Shown piece after piece: positions 32,439 through 43,171 of a stretch of DNA of 64,000 nucleotides. How positions within the stretch are numbered: position 1 is the stretch's first letter; each line of letters opens with the position of its first letter. The stretch is from positions 39,411,970 through 39,475,969 of the forward strand of contig JAVGWX010000011.1 in assembly GCA_036924085.1 (NCBI GenBank), in the 5' to 3' direction. The translations under genes were made by a program, and so were the position numbers. The notes beneath the pieces were generated by a model. The model did not search any database and was not told where the DNA came from. It worked only from the letters and a program-made list of their open reading frames with translations. The stretch comes from Ariolimax columbianus (taxonomy: Eukaryota; Mollusca; Gastropoda; Stylommatophora; Arionidae).

Positions 32439-33540
32439 GTGAGAATTGGGATGCAGATAATCTACTCAATCAGTTTGACACAGTCTACACACAAAAAGAA
32501 TGATCCAAGATCCCAGAGCACATACATTTTATTTTGTTTTCCAAAAGTCATGGATACAGGGATATTAAGATCGGTCTCCATTTCAGAGGAGCTGGTTTTT
32601 AAACAATTGGAGGGGTTTAAAGTGGATACATATCTGGGTCGAGATGGAATTCATCCAAAAATGATGTTCGAAATTAGAAACCTCTTAGCAACACCATTAG
32701 CTGTATTATATACTTAAATACTTGCGGAGGGGATTTGAAAGATCCAGGGGTAATCCCCTTCTTCAAAATGCACCAAAAAAAATCAGATCATGCAAATGAT
32801 AGACCGGTGAGTTTAACGAGTATAGTCTGCAAAATATTAAATTCAATAATCAAAGAAAACATTGCAATGCATTTGGAAGAATTTAGTCTAATCAGGAATA
32901 GACAGCATCAGTTTACTAAAGGGAGATCGTGACTTAACAAATATATTAGAATTCATGGATGAGTTTACTAGCATGATAGAAGGAGGGAAGCCAGTGGATG
33001 TTATTTATCTAGATATTAATAGACGCTTTGATAGATTACATCATCAAAGATTATTTAGGAAATTAAAATCACATGGAATTGGTGGAAAAGTTGTCAAATG
33101 GATAGAAAATTGGTTAACGAGAAGAAAACAATGTGCATAAATAAGGAGTACTCTGAGAGGTGTGAAGTAAAAAGTGGAGTACCACAGTGCTCGGTTTCAG
33201 GACCAATTTTCTTCTAGATAGATATGCATGATTTTGACAATGGTATTTGATCCAAGATTGCCAAAATCGCGGATGACACAACACTACGCAGAGATAGCTC
33301 ATCTAAAGCAGAAGAAGATACATCGAGGTCGGATTTAGATACAATTGCCAGAATCGTCTGAGAGCTGACAAATGGAGTGTAATGATTCAATAGGAACCTA
33401 ATTACAGGAAGGGAGAGAAAAATATTAGAATGAGAGAAACGGAAACGGACCTATGGATTATAATCGATCATATAGATGAAGTTAGTGAGCAAGTCCAAGT
33501 AGCAGTGAAAAAGGCAAATGCAATCTTAGATAGGCTAAAG
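32439..33540 (+). pseudogene. CR1/L2-like non-LTR reverse transcriptase, decayed
   Basis: Several frames together cover most of an RT domain. They read GRDGIHPKMMFEIRNLLATP, DRPVSLTSIVCKILNSIIKE, then VIYLDINRRFDRLHHQRLFR with KLKSHGIGGKVVKWIENWLT. Next come VKSGVPQCSVSGPIFF (normally SGVPQGSVLGP.LF) and AKIADDTTLR, the active-site ADD retained. Later VAVKKANAILDRLK matches the far C-terminal region. The order and the WL..R.Q and SGVPQ motifs point to the CR1/L2/Jockey side, different from the other LINEs here. At least three stops or frameshifts disable it. Confidence 0.87.
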
Positions 33541-33654
33541 ACAAATATTTTGCAAACTTGACGGTTGGTATGGGCTGTTTACACCAGAAGTGACGTCATC
33601 ATACCCATCGTACGTATGTTCACGTGTTGTAATTTGGACCTGTTTCAATTAAAC

Positions 33655-33864
33655 ACGCCTCGTATGCATGCATGCGTGCGTGCGTGGGTGTGTGTTGGGT
33701 GCATGCATGTATGTGTGTGTATGTATGTATGTATGTACATATGTATGTACGTACGTATGTATGTATGTACGTATGTCAAAGAGGACACAAAGTGATTTCG
33801 AATGCAGTATGTTGGAATTGCAAGCCTAGATTGCACGCATGACGCATTACCCATTACAAGATTA

Positions 33865-33896
<32 letters not shown>

Positions 33897-33990
33897 TACA
33901 TACACACGTACATACATACATACACATACAAACATACACACACACATACATACATACACATACACACACATACATACACACACATATTGA
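33655..33990. repeat. Two inverted microsatellite tracts, (TGTA)n then (AC)n/(ATAC)n
   Basis: 33657-33780 is rich in TGTATGTA and GTGTGT. 33866-33990 is rich in ACACAC and ACATACAT. The two tracts are approximately reverse complements separated by about 85 bp. Confidence 0.9.
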
Positions 33991-34331
33991 GAGAGAGAGT
34001 GCCTGCACAGGTACGCACAAAAAAGCCCTCACAAGAACTTGCACAGCGTGAGAGGGAACGTCGGGGTTATCATGATCTTCTTCAAGCGCAAGCGAGATGG
34101 GTTCTGCCTGCAGCTGTCAGCAGATGTATGCAGATCAGCAGACGGATATGTTTCATCGCGATGTTGGAATCAGTCAGAACTTCTAAGGGAACGTGCAATC
34201 ATTGCATCGTTCGTCTCCCATCGTTGCTAGTTTCTTGTTGCCGGACATGTTTTGCTGCCAATGACCGGTTCATCGAAATATGTTGTTTTTTCTTTGTCAC
34301 ATGTTCTGTTCTTCTTCTTGCTAATGTTACA
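33991..34331. other. Unassigned spacer
   Basis: No recognisable domain or repeat partner. Frames up to 118 codons are unsupported. Confidence 0.35.
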
Positions 34332-34610
34332 TGTTCACAATGAGTATTTTTACTCTTTTGTTCGCCCTGGGAAGGACGTTGCGGTAGCTTTCCTCACATC
34401 CCGAGCGTGTTGATAAAGGTTGCCCGGGATCCTCTAGGCGGTTGTGCAATGCTTGGTTTCATCTGCGTGTCGCTCACTACTACGGGGATCACGTAGATAC
34501 CTTGTTAGCCAGGTTGCCATGAAAAAAGCCCGTTTCCAGGGAGGGTTACAAGGAAGCCGAGGTTACGGCCTTGGCTAGTATGTTGTGCCTGACCAGACGT
34601 TAGTCGTCCT
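34332..34610 (-). mobile_element. E6 with a single head unit (unexpanded)
   Basis: On the minus strand: GACTAACGTCTGGTCAGGCA, CAACATACTAGCCAAGGC, then the family body to GAGTAAAAATACTCATTGTG. Only one copy of the GGTCAGGCACAACA unit is present. It lies head-to-tail with the E6 copy at 34611. Confidence 0.8.
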
Positions 34611-34844
34611 TTCCTTGTGCATCCTGAAAATGATGTTAAGTGACAGGTTGTAGTAACTTTCCTCACATCCCGAGGGTGCTGATGAAGATAGACCACGGTA
34701 TCCAGGAGAATACGCGATGCTTGACTTCATCTGCGTGACTCTCACTACTACGGTGATCACGTCGATCCACATCTCGTCCGCCTAACTGCCTTGCGAACAA
34801 CATGTATCCAGAGAACTCTACATGGACAATAGATAGTGGTCTTG
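34611..34844 (-). mobile_element. E6 body adjoining its minisatellite
   Basis: On the minus strand the array at 34845-35225 precedes CCATGTAGAGTTCTCTGGAT, GACGAGATGTGGATCGACGT, GTAGTAGTGAGAGTCACGCA and the family 3' end near 34615. Its orientation is the same as its neighbour at 34332. Confidence 0.82.
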
Positions 34845-35225
34845 GTCAGTATATTGTGACTGACCCTAACGCGACGTCTTTGTCAGTATATTGTGACTGA
34901 CCCTAACGCGACGTCTTGGTCAGTATATTGTGACTGACCCTAACGCGACGTCTTGGTCAGTATATTGTGACTGACCCTAACGCGACGTCTTGGTCAGTAT
35001 ATTGTGACTGACCCTAACGCGACGTCTTGGTCAGTATATTGTGACTGACCCTAACGCGACGTCTTGGTCAGTATATTGTGACTGGCCCTAACGCGACGGT
35101 TTGGTCAGTATATTGTGACTGACCCTAACGCGACGTCTTGGTCAGTATATTGTGACTGACCCTAACGCGACGTCTTGGTCAGTATATTGTGACTGACCCT
35201 AACGCGACGTCTTGGTCAGTATGCT
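34845..35225 (-). repeat. E6-type minisatellite, 37-bp unit, about 10 copies
   Basis: Plus-strand unit CTTGGTCAGTATATTGTGAC then TGACCCTAACGCGACGT. Its reverse complement aligns base for base with the 37-bp units at 27035 and 46085. Confidence 0.95.
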
Positions 35226-35727
35226 GTGCTTATGTTCTGTTATGTTAAAAATCGACGTTACTGCACTCCGGGCAGACCCATGGCTACCCAGCACATGTCC
35301 ACAAATAGTGAAAACTGATGGTTCTCGTAGCCAGCTACTTGTACACACTCCTGCTGCACCCTCTCCGCTACACTCGCGTATGATTTCAAAATCCTGCAAC
35401 ATCCTGTGTATCCACTCGTTCGTCAAATGCGGGTCTTCAGCAATAACAAAAAAACAGTCGTTGATCAACTTCAAAATGTCACCTCTATCCAATGCACATG
35501 TCCCCACTGTGGGTCTCCTTGAGACCAGGGTGCCCGTCCGATTTGTGATTCCTGAATACAATGGAAAATGACAAATGGTACTTGTAACCGCTGAAAGTAT
35601 CGACCACAGAGCAGAAACTCCAAAGCTCCTAGGGCCGTTCCGAAATTGCCCCGTACCTTTCATCCAGGTACCCATTTACAGTTGTGTCGACTGGGAGAAG
35701 TAGTCATACCATGCACAATTCCACGAC
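35226..35727. other. Spacer with an unexplained 158-codon minus-strand frame
   Basis: A minus frame (35199-35675) contains LINDCFFVIAEDPHLTNEWI and RMLQDFEIIRE. It begins outside repeats and ends inside the E6 array. I recognise no family and do not call it a gene. Confidence 0.3.
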
Positions 35728-36213
35728 GTGTCCATTCTAAGCACGACGTTATTTGAACCTGGTATCCAAGGCAACGAGGAGGCAGACAGACTGGCAAAAG
35801 AAGGTGCAAGACTACCACAACCAGATACTAGTATGACATACGAAGAGTCAAAACGGCTTATTAGAGCTAGATACATGACCAAATGGGAAACCGAACATAC
35901 TGGCTACACAAAAAACTATGCTTATTACCAGTTGAAAAGAAGAGAGCAGGTCGTGGTCTTCAGACTTCGCACTGGCCACAATAGACTGAGGTACCACCTA
36001 TTCAACAAATTGAAGATAGGTGGCACTGACGAATGCCCGTGTGGTATCGGGAAAATGACCGCTGAGCATTTGCTGCAAAACTGCCCGACATACGAGGATC
36101 AGAGAGAGCAGATGTGGCCATCACCAGTGGCAACACTAGACAAGCTCTATGGCAGTGTCGACAGCCTCAGGATGACCGCTGCTTTTTTCGAAAAAATAAA
36201 GGTTGATGTCTGA
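35728..36213 (+). pseudogene. RNase H C-terminal half plus tail domain of a non-LTR element
   Basis: The frame opens with PGIQGNEEADRLAKEGARLP, the last conserved part of retroelement RNase H (H.G..GNE.AD.LA..GA). It continues VVFRLRTGHNRLRYHLFNKL, then CPCGIGKMTAEHLLQNCPTY and DQREQMW, the conserved C-terminal region with its C.CG...(T)AEH.L..CP motif. It ends at a natural-looking stop after FFEKIKVDV. The N-terminal RNase H motifs and the RT are absent, so it is 5'-truncated although the remaining 161 codons are open. Compare the minus copy at 38660 and the plus copy at 38900-41800. Confidence 0.88.
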
Positions 36214-36454
36214 CTGCGTACGATGAAGAAGAAGAAGAAGAACCTGGTAATTTGGGATTGTATTCAAAGCTGACAACCTTTCTGCTGCAAGCAGCGAGGA
36301 TGAAGATGTCAATCTGTAACCAGTGTTCCACGGAAACAATTACATAACTATGTGGATCTGCTGCATGTCTTTTCGGAGAAAGACAAGCATATTAGTATTC
36401 TATGTCTTACTTTTGAAACAAAATGGCAAATGCACAAAATTGTCTTAATCGTTT

Positions 36455-37870
36455 CAGTTCAGTTCAGTTCCTCCCGCAAGACATCAGATCGTTGGGGCAC
36501 ACTTAAAGACACTCTCACAATCCCACGCCATCTTTCTCTGTCCGCTGCCGCCAGTCGTGCCTCACCGGGACGACGGTTTGACCACTCAGTGATGTTGTCT
36601 GCCCATCTCTTCTTTGGATAACCCCGCCCTCTTTTTCCCGAAGCGGAACCATGCAGTATCGAATGTATAATTACGCTGGACTTCGTGACGTGCCCATACC
36701 AAGCCAACTTTCGCCTTTTGATGCTGTGAACAGATCATCAAAAGGCCCAATTGCGTTTTCCACTTTTCGTCGTATTTCTACGTTCGTGACACGATCCTTA
36801 TATGTGACATTTAAGAGTCTTCTAAAACATATTTTTTCCATTGCATGTATTCTGCACTGGATATCCACAGTAATGGTCCAAGTCTCACAGGCATACACAA
36901 ATATTGAGAGCACCAATGAGCCCATTAGTTTAACTTTTACGTTGAGGTGAGGCGCGTATCCTGCCATTTTGGTTTCAAGCGCGTAAGCTTCGCTGTTGTC
37001 TGTGCTATTTTGTCAATTATCTCAGGCTGCGAGTTTTCGTCACTGATCAGTGTTCCCAGAGACTTGCACCGCTGTACAACTTCGAGTTCCTGACCATTTG
37101 ATTTTACCACAGATGTAAACCCTTCCATGTTATTAGTCATCAGCTTTGTTTTGTCTGCATTTATCTCCATGCCATAGCTCTGCGCCGCTCTGTCCAATCT
37201 ACGAATCAGCTCCTGGAGTTCCGTTTCCTGTGCCTGCCATCTATATCATCTGCAAATCGTAGCTTTGTAATCGTCTTGTCACCTATTCTGATCGAACCAA
37301 TATGTCCCTAAAGGACCGCCTTCATTATTCTTTCCAAGAATGCATTGAAGAGTGTTGGAGAGAGTATACAACCCTGTCTCACCCCAACAGACGTGCGGAA
37401 CCATTCGCCTAGTATTCCGTCTAAAGAAACTGCACTTGACGCCTTCTCATAAAGGTTCTCAATTACCTTCACAATATTACTATTGATCTTGTAATGCTTC
37501 ATTGTTGTCCATAGCGCTGCATGCCATACTCTGTGGAAGTTATTTTTTAAATCGACGAAGACATGATATTTATGTTGTTGCTACTCTAAGTATTTCTCAT
37601 TAAACATCCGCAGATGAAATATCTGTTCAATGGTGCTTTTCCCGCTCGAAACCATGCTTGCTCTTCGGCAATTACATTCTCTGCCTGTGCTTTTAATCAG
37701 TTGAGGATTATTCTTAAGAGAACTTTGCTAGGATAACAAATGAGGCTAATTGTTCTATAGTTCTCAGATCTTTAGGTTCTCTGATTTAGGTAGCGGTAAA
37801 ACCACTAATTTCGTCCAGATAGTTGGCCAATCTCCTGTCCGCCAAATTCTGTTACAGATGTATGTCAGAG
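36455..37870 (-). pseudogene. Best-preserved LINE RT in the window (minus strand)
   Basis: Reading the minus strand: YICNRIWRTGDWPTIWTKLV at about 37850, IEQIFHLRMFNEKYLE, then VFVDLKNNFHRVWHAALWTT (normally F.D..KAFDRVWH). Next is WFRTSVGVRQGCILSPTLFN at 37380, intact. A damaged FADD region around 37240 follows, then RRLDRAAQSYGMEINADKTK and LMTNNMEGF. The C-terminal part gives VLSIFVYACETWTITVDIQC, LLNVTYKDRVTNVEIRRKVE and GKRGRGYPKKRWADNITEWS. It ends in a (GAACT)n tail at 36455-36475. No endonuclease domain is seen beyond 37870. Stops and frameshifts split it into at least four frames. Confidence 0.9.
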
Positions 37871-38464
37871 CTTCAATTATTATTATTAGTCGTTTTAAGT
37901 TATTTTATAATGTCCCATGGTATTAGCAGCAAAATGTATGCCGATGTCTATAAACATCGTTAATTCTAGCGACAAAGAAACAGAGTTGGCACCTGTGTGG
38001 TAAGACCTCGACCAAAATGTTCTATCACCTGGGTAACACCACGCTTTCTCAACCTCAGTGATTGGTCCAAAAAGACGGAACCTCACTTCTCATTGGGTGA
38101 TATATGAAACCAACGACACGTGACAAAAAAGCGGCAAGTGCCAGATGTTACATCTGAGGTCTCCAAAACTGCGCACGATCTTAGGCCCTCACGTATGAAA
38201 CCATGCATGAAAACCTGTATGATTCACCTACATTTGATAATGTTTTGTGTGTGTCAATTTCTTCTGATCCGTTTAAAGTTGTGCAATTATATTGAGCATT
38301 GTGTATAATTTAAAACACCATTCTTCCTTTAAAATAATTTGCTTTGTCAACGAAGGCCGAATTACCGTATTGCATTTTTTTTTTTAAACAAACAAAACAA
38401 TACATGTAAAACTGACGTAATCTACTAGCCCCATGTTTGCCTCTGAAATACAGTCATACACACG
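37871..38464. other. Unassigned spacer
   Basis: AT-rich with no recognisable domain or repeat partner. Confidence 0.4.
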
Positions 38465-38545
38465 TGACCGCGTGGTTAGTGTACTGGTAGCGCATTCGTT
38501 TTCTCAAGACAAAGGTACGGGGTTCAATTCCAGCTACAGGCACTA
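38465..38545 (+). mobile_element. tRNA-like sequence, probable SINE head or tRNA pseudogene
   Basis: GTGGTTAGTGTACTGGTAGC (A-box region) and ACGGGGTTCAATTCCAGC (B box) are spaced as in a tRNA. I could not fold a clean acceptor stem, so a functional tRNA is unlikely. Confidence 0.5.
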
Positions 38546-38659
38546 TTCAGTCGAGTCAGCTGCATGGTCAGTTCAACTGGTAATAGAAACACACGCTCTG
38601 TCTTAGTACAAAGAGCCTCAAGCATGATACAAATGTGTAGGGAGTTCTTTCTCGTTCGT

Positions 38660-38895
38660 CTTCACACCTCGACTTCGGTTATTCTAACGAAAGCAGCAGT
38701 CGATTTGAGGCTCCGTGCACTTCCATTCAGCTTCTCGTGGAAGAACATTGGCTGTTACCAACTGCTACTTCTTGTATCGGTTAAAAGTGGGCAGGACTTC
38801 AAAATGGGATCAGCTGTAAAGGGGACTGTGCCGCAGGTAGAAAGGTTCGTAGTGCCAATCTTGAACTTATTATATAGATGCCATCTCAAAGAGTA
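38660..38895 (-). pseudogene. RNase H-element C-terminal fragment (minus strand)
   Basis: The minus strand reads YSLRWHLYNKFKIGTTNLST then CGTVPFTADPILKSCPLLTD. After a frameshift it gives FHEKLNGSARSLKSTAAFVR. It corresponds to the tail of the RNase H protein at 35940-36213. It abuts the plus-strand copy that starts near 38900, so two related elements lie end to end in opposite orientations. Confidence 0.8.
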
Positions 38896-39190
38896 TGATC
38901 CAGATGGAAAAGTACAACTGTATTCTGCAGCACCCAATGACGACAAGACTAGAAGATTTGGCTTTGGGTCGTCTTAAACGAGGCAGCTTTGTACACCCGG
39001 GAGAGACTTAGAAGACAGAACCAAGCAGACCAACACACGAAGACAACACCGCTGAAGCCAACCTATACCCTATACCATGGGAAGAGGACAATGAAACCAT
39101 ACAGATAAACACATCACTGGTCTCACGACTCAACGAGTTACAAAAAGCGAACTGCTACAATGAGTAGGCTCGAAGAAAACTATCCTAAAT

Positions 39191-39672
39191 AATCGTGGAT
39201 ACACGCCTACACAGATGGATGAGCAACAATCGTGGATACATGCCTACACAGATGGATGAGCAACAAGCGTGGATACATGCCTACACAGATGGATGAGCAA
39301 CAAGCGTGGATACATGCCTACACAGATGGATCAGCAACAATCGTGGATACATGCCTACACAGATGATCAGCAACAATCGTGGATACACGCCTACACAGAT
39401 GGATGAGCAACAATCGTGGATACATGCCTACACAGATGGATCAGCAACAATCGTGGATACATGCCTACACAGATGGATCAGCAACAATCGTGGATACATG
39501 CCTACACAGATGGATCAGCAACAATCGTGGATACATGCCTACACAGATGGATCAGCAACAATCGTGGATACATGCCTACACAGATGGATCAGCAACAATC
39601 GTGGATACATGCCTACACAGATGGATCAGCAACAATCGTGGATACATGCCTACACAGATGGATCAGCAACAA
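39191..39672 (+). repeat. 37-bp minisatellite made of RNase H catalytic motif 1, about 13 copies
   Basis: Unit GGATACATGCCTACACAGAT plus GGATCAGCAACAATCGT. One frame of each unit encodes WIHAYTDGSA. Since 37 is not a multiple of three, the frame rotates with each unit, giving a 37-residue translated super-period. One unit near 39358 has lost a G. Confidence 0.95.
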
Positions 39673-39776
39673 ACGCTGGCAAGAATGGAGACTCTGATAT
39701 CTTTATAACATACCCCGAGGACCATTGTGAGACAAGGAGTGTTCCCACTAGTAAATTCTGCTCCAACTATACAGTA

Positions 39777-41189
39777 GAGGTTCAAGCTCTTAAACAGGCT
39801 GAGGTTCAAGCTCTTAAACAGGCTGAGGTTCAAGCTCTTAGGCTGAGGTTCAAGCTCTTAAACAGGCTGAGGTTAAAGCTCTTAAACAGGCTGAGGTTCA
39901 AGCTCTTAAACAGGCTGAGGTTCAAGCTCTTAACAGGCTGAGGTTCAAACTCTTAAACAGGCTGAGGTTCAAGCTCTTAAACAGGCTGAGGTTCAAACTC
40001 TTAAACAGGCTGAGGTTCAAGCTCTTAAACAGGCTGAGGTTCAAGCTCTTAAACAGGCTGAGGTTCAAGCTCTTAAGCAGGCTGAGGTTCAAGCTCTTAA
40101 CAGGCTGAGGTTCAAGCTCTTAAACAGGCTGAGGTTCAAGCTCTTAACAGGCTGAGGTTCAAGCTCTTAACAGGCTGAGGTTCAAGCTCTTAAACAGGCT
40201 GAGGTTCAAGCTCTTAAACAGGCTGAGGTTCAAGCTCTTAAACAGGCTGAGGTTCAAGCTCTTAAACAGGCTGAGGTTCAAGCTCTTAACAGGCTGAGGT
40301 TCAAGCTCTTCAGGCTTTCAAGCTCTTAAACAGGCTGAGGTTCAAGCTCTTAAACAGGCTGAGGTTCAAGCTCTTAAACAGGCTGAGGTTCAAGCTCTTA
40401 AACAGGCTGAGGTTCAAGCTCTTAACAGGCTGAGGTTCAAGCTCTTAAACAGGCTGAGGTTCAAGCTCTTAACAGGCTGAGGTTCAAGCTCTTAAACAGG
40501 CTGAGGTTCAAGCTCTTAAACAGGCTGAGGTTCAAACTCTTAAACAGGCTGAGGTTCAAGCTCTTAAACAGGCTGAGGTTCAAGCTCTTAAACAGGCTGA
40601 GGTTCAAGCTCTTAAACAGGCTGAGGTTCAAGCTCTTAACAGGCTGAGGTTCAAGCTCTTAAACAGGCTGAGGTTCAAGCTCTTAACAGGCTGAGGTTCA
40701 AGCTCTTAAACAGGCTGAGGTTCAAGCTCTTAAACAGGCTGAGGTTCAAGCTCTTAAACAGGCTGAGGTTCAAGCTCTTAAACAGGCTGAGGTTCAAGCT
40801 CTTAACAGGCTGAGGTTCAAGCTCTTAAACAGGCTGAGGTTCAAGCTCTTAAACAGGCTGAGGTTCAAGCTCTTAACAGGCTGAGGTTCAAGCTCTTAAA
40901 CAGGCTGAGGTTCAAGCTCTTAAACAGGCTGAGGTTCAAGCTCTTAACAGGCTGAGGTTCAAGCTCTTAACAGGCTGAGGTTCAAGCTCTTAGGCTGAGG
41001 TTCAAGCTCTCAAACAGGCTGAGGTTCAAGCTCTCAAAAAGGCTGAGGTTCAAGCTCTCAAACAGGCTGAGGTTCAAGCTCTCAAACAGGCTGAGGTTCA
41101 AGCTCTCAAACAGGCTGAGGTTCAAGCTCTCAAACAGGCTGAGGTTCAAGCTCCCTAACAGGCTGAGGCCCAAGCTCCCTAACAGGCTG
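39777..41189 (+). repeat. 24-bp minisatellite made of RNase H catalytic motif 2, about 59 copies
   Basis: Unit GAGGTTCAAGCTCTTAAACA GGCT encodes EVQALKQA in frame. Many copies have lost one A (23 bp), breaking the frame. Copies right of about 41000 have CTCTCAAAC instead of CTCTTAAAC, and the last two have CTCCCTAAC, a gradient toward the right edge. Confidence 0.96.
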
Positions 41190-41800
41190 CCAACATGACC
41201 CAGAACAGCAGTTCTGATTGCCACCAAGAAACCTCTACAGGCGCACTATCTGTGCTGCAAGCTCTTAAGGGTTATAAACTCTCGCTTCTGAGAGGTGATC
41301 TGGGTAGGGTAGCTGCTGTAAAGCGAACTATACTCCAGTGGCTGCTATCCCACTGTGGCGTGCCTGAAAATGAGACGGCAGATGGGCTTGCGAAGAGGGG
41401 AGGAGCATGTGAATAAGAAGACATCGAAATCACATACTTGGAGAAAAAGAGAGTTGTCCAGACTGTCAGAAGAGAACAGAACCAACCCAACGATGACTAC
41501 CACAGCCTTGACCGGCGAGGGCAGACTATCATTCTTCGCCTCAGGACTGGGCACAATAGACTGAATAAACACATGTACAGGCTTCGTCTGTCTGCTTTGC
41601 TGCTGTGTACATGTAGAACAGGCGAACAAACTGCTGAGCATGTTTTGCAGGATTGTCCTCTGTAGCGTCAGTTAAGGTGGATGGTCTGGCAAAATGATTC
41701 GACACTACAATCAAAGCTGTATGGAGCTAAAGAGCAACTGCAGCCAACGCTCGAGTTCATCACGGACACACGCCTGATGGTCTCAACATCTTGGATGTGA

Positions 41801-42112
41801 TCACAAGAAGAGAAGGTGGCATTTCTGTCTGCTGTATCCTGCGCGTGGCCAGACAATGGTCATCCGATCTCACCCTGAGAGTTGCTGCTAGGCATCGTTT
41901 TCTATGTGGCCAGGGTGTTCCTTTTATCCAACAGTTTAGCGAGTTCATCTGCAAATGGGAACTGGACTTCCCACCTCAAACATGATTTGGCTTAGTATAA
42001 TGAATTCTCTAACACTTGATCCTCGTCGGCAGTGTATGCGATGGAACAGAAGACATGTCGCTGAAAGAAAATGTCTTTAAAGTGTGTGTACACTAGTGCA
42101 ACTAATGTGCTG
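41801..42112. other. Spacer downstream of the RNase H relic
   Basis: A 64-codon plus frame (41791-41985) contains FIQQFSEFICKWELDF, faintly like an integrase segment, but no second integrase motif is visible. Left unassigned. Confidence 0.35.
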
Positions 42113-42180
42113 GGGGTCTCCGTAGCTCAGTGATGAAGCCGTTTGCCTCGTGTTCAGACGGTCGGGGTTCGAATTCATGA
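42113..42180 (+). mobile_element. tRNA-like sequence, probable SINE head or tRNA pseudogene
   Basis: CCGTAGCTCAGTGATGAAGC matches a tRNA D-arm/A box and GGTCGGGGTTCGAATTCATG a T-arm/B box. An anticodon-like arm can be drawn from GTTTG and CAGAC with a 9-nt loop. The 3' acceptor strand does not pair with the 5' GTCTCCG, so it is not a functional tRNA. Confidence 0.6.
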
Positions 42181-42404
42181 TGTTTTTTTTTTGTCCCGTA
42201 CATACATGGGTTCATCGCTGGTTCGTGCTTTATATGATGCGCTCTGCAGGTGGCGGCATACCGGTCTGCAGGGAGGGCCTGAGCCATACGACGTGATCTT
42301 CATCGAGGAGAACCCAGGTCATCATCCTCCAGACTACCGAAGACAAATTATAAAAGTGAAACTTCTTCGTGCCATTAATAGAGGATGCATAAGGAAATAA
42401 GTAA

Positions 42405-42755
42405 GACAAGTAAGATGGCTGTGTACCAATCCACCTATGTGCCAGTTTTGATTTATTGATGTGAATCATGGACAATGACAACAGCACACAAAAGCCAGCT
42501 CCAATCGTCAGAAATCAAATATCTAAGGAAGGTTGTACACATTAACAAGAAGAGATAACGCCGCAATCAGACAATACGACAAGATCTCGAACTCCAGCCC
42601 CTTGCAGACTCAAGTGGAGCAATCTCAACTTCGGTGGTTTGGCCACGTCTGCAGGATGAAAAGATCGATTACCGTGGCAGTTATGGCAAGCAGGATGTCA
42701 AGGATCCAGAGGACGGCCCAAAGTCTGCTGGGTTAACAACATAAGATCGGCTATA
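42405..42755 (+). pseudogene. LINE C-terminal fragment
   Basis: Frames give AVYQSTYVPVLIY with CESWTMTTAHKSQLQSSEIK and YLRKVVHINKK. Later VEQSQLRWFGHVCRMKRSIT appears. This is the Y.CESWT ... YLR.V ... LRWFGHV.RM C-terminal signature. At least two frameshifts and a stop in place of the Gly of YGCESW. It is followed by a (GTAA)n run at 42865-42892. Confidence 0.85.
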
Positions 42756-42892
42756 AGAGAATGCTGATTAGACTGAACCCAGACCAAGATGGAAACAGCA
42801 GATATAACAGTCTGAGGCTCTATCTGGCAAAATCTTCATCCCTGGGTAGAAAAGGAGCAATTAAGTAAGTAAATGAGTAAGTAAGTTAGTTG

Positions 42893-43171
42893 GGTGTCAC
42901 TGTAGTCGAGATGTTAAAACACTCGACTCTCACAATGATGAACGGAAACGGTGGGCGATCGAATCCTGCAAGTTTCAAGCGACCGCGTCACGAGTTACTT
43001 CCATTCGTCACGACCAAAAAGTCTTGCCACTGATCCAAGGTAACTCGGGATAAGAGTGAGATTGATGACCAGGGCATATGCTTTCTCACTATAATCCAAA
43101 TACAGTGAACATCACATTATTATGACAAAACCATCTGATATTGTGGACATCATTGCTTCGTGATGGGCAAT
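42893..43171 (+). mobile_element. SINE-3
   Basis: The head CACTGTAGTCGAGATGTTAA and GGGCGATCGAATCCTGC (B box) is tRNA-like. The body includes GTCTTGCCACTGATCCAAGG and CTATAATCCAAATACAGTGA. It ends AAACCATCTGATATTGTGGA CATCATTGCTTCGTGATGGG. A second copy follows directly. Confidence 0.82.

Larger units (their letters stand above)
38900..41800 (+). pseudogene. Non-LTR RT C-terminus plus RNase H domain, expanded by two internal minisatellites
   Basis: The relic starts near RLEDLALGRLKRGSFVHPG, followed in another frame by PWEEDNETIQINTS, a linker between RT and RNase H. The first catalytic motif appears as SWIHAYTDGSAT (the DGS Asp) but is repeated about 13 times as a 37-bp array (39191-39672). 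Next come TNAGKNGDSDIFI and FCSNYTVEVQALKQA, containing the second catalytic residue (Glu of NY..E). That codon block is repeated about 59 times (39777-41189). The gene continues CHQETSTGALSVLQALKGYK, where the third catalytic Asp (normally TDALSVLQA) is Gly, then LSHCGVPENETADGLAKRGG. It ends with LRLRTGHNRLNKHMYRLRLS, TAEHVLQDCPL and LEFITDTRLMVSTS. Frameshifts, both arrays and the lost Asp rule out function. Confidence 0.92.

Noticed and set aside
38465..38545. Functional tRNA gene
   Set aside because: Promoter boxes are present, but no full cloverleaf could be drawn.
41791..41985. Retroviral or LTR-element integrase fragment
   Set aside because: Only FIQQFSEFICKWELDF is faintly similar. 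No second motif, zinc-binding region or LTR is visible.
42113..42180. Functional tRNA gene
   Set aside because: A and B boxes are good, but the acceptor stem does not pair and the anticodon loop is 9 nt.
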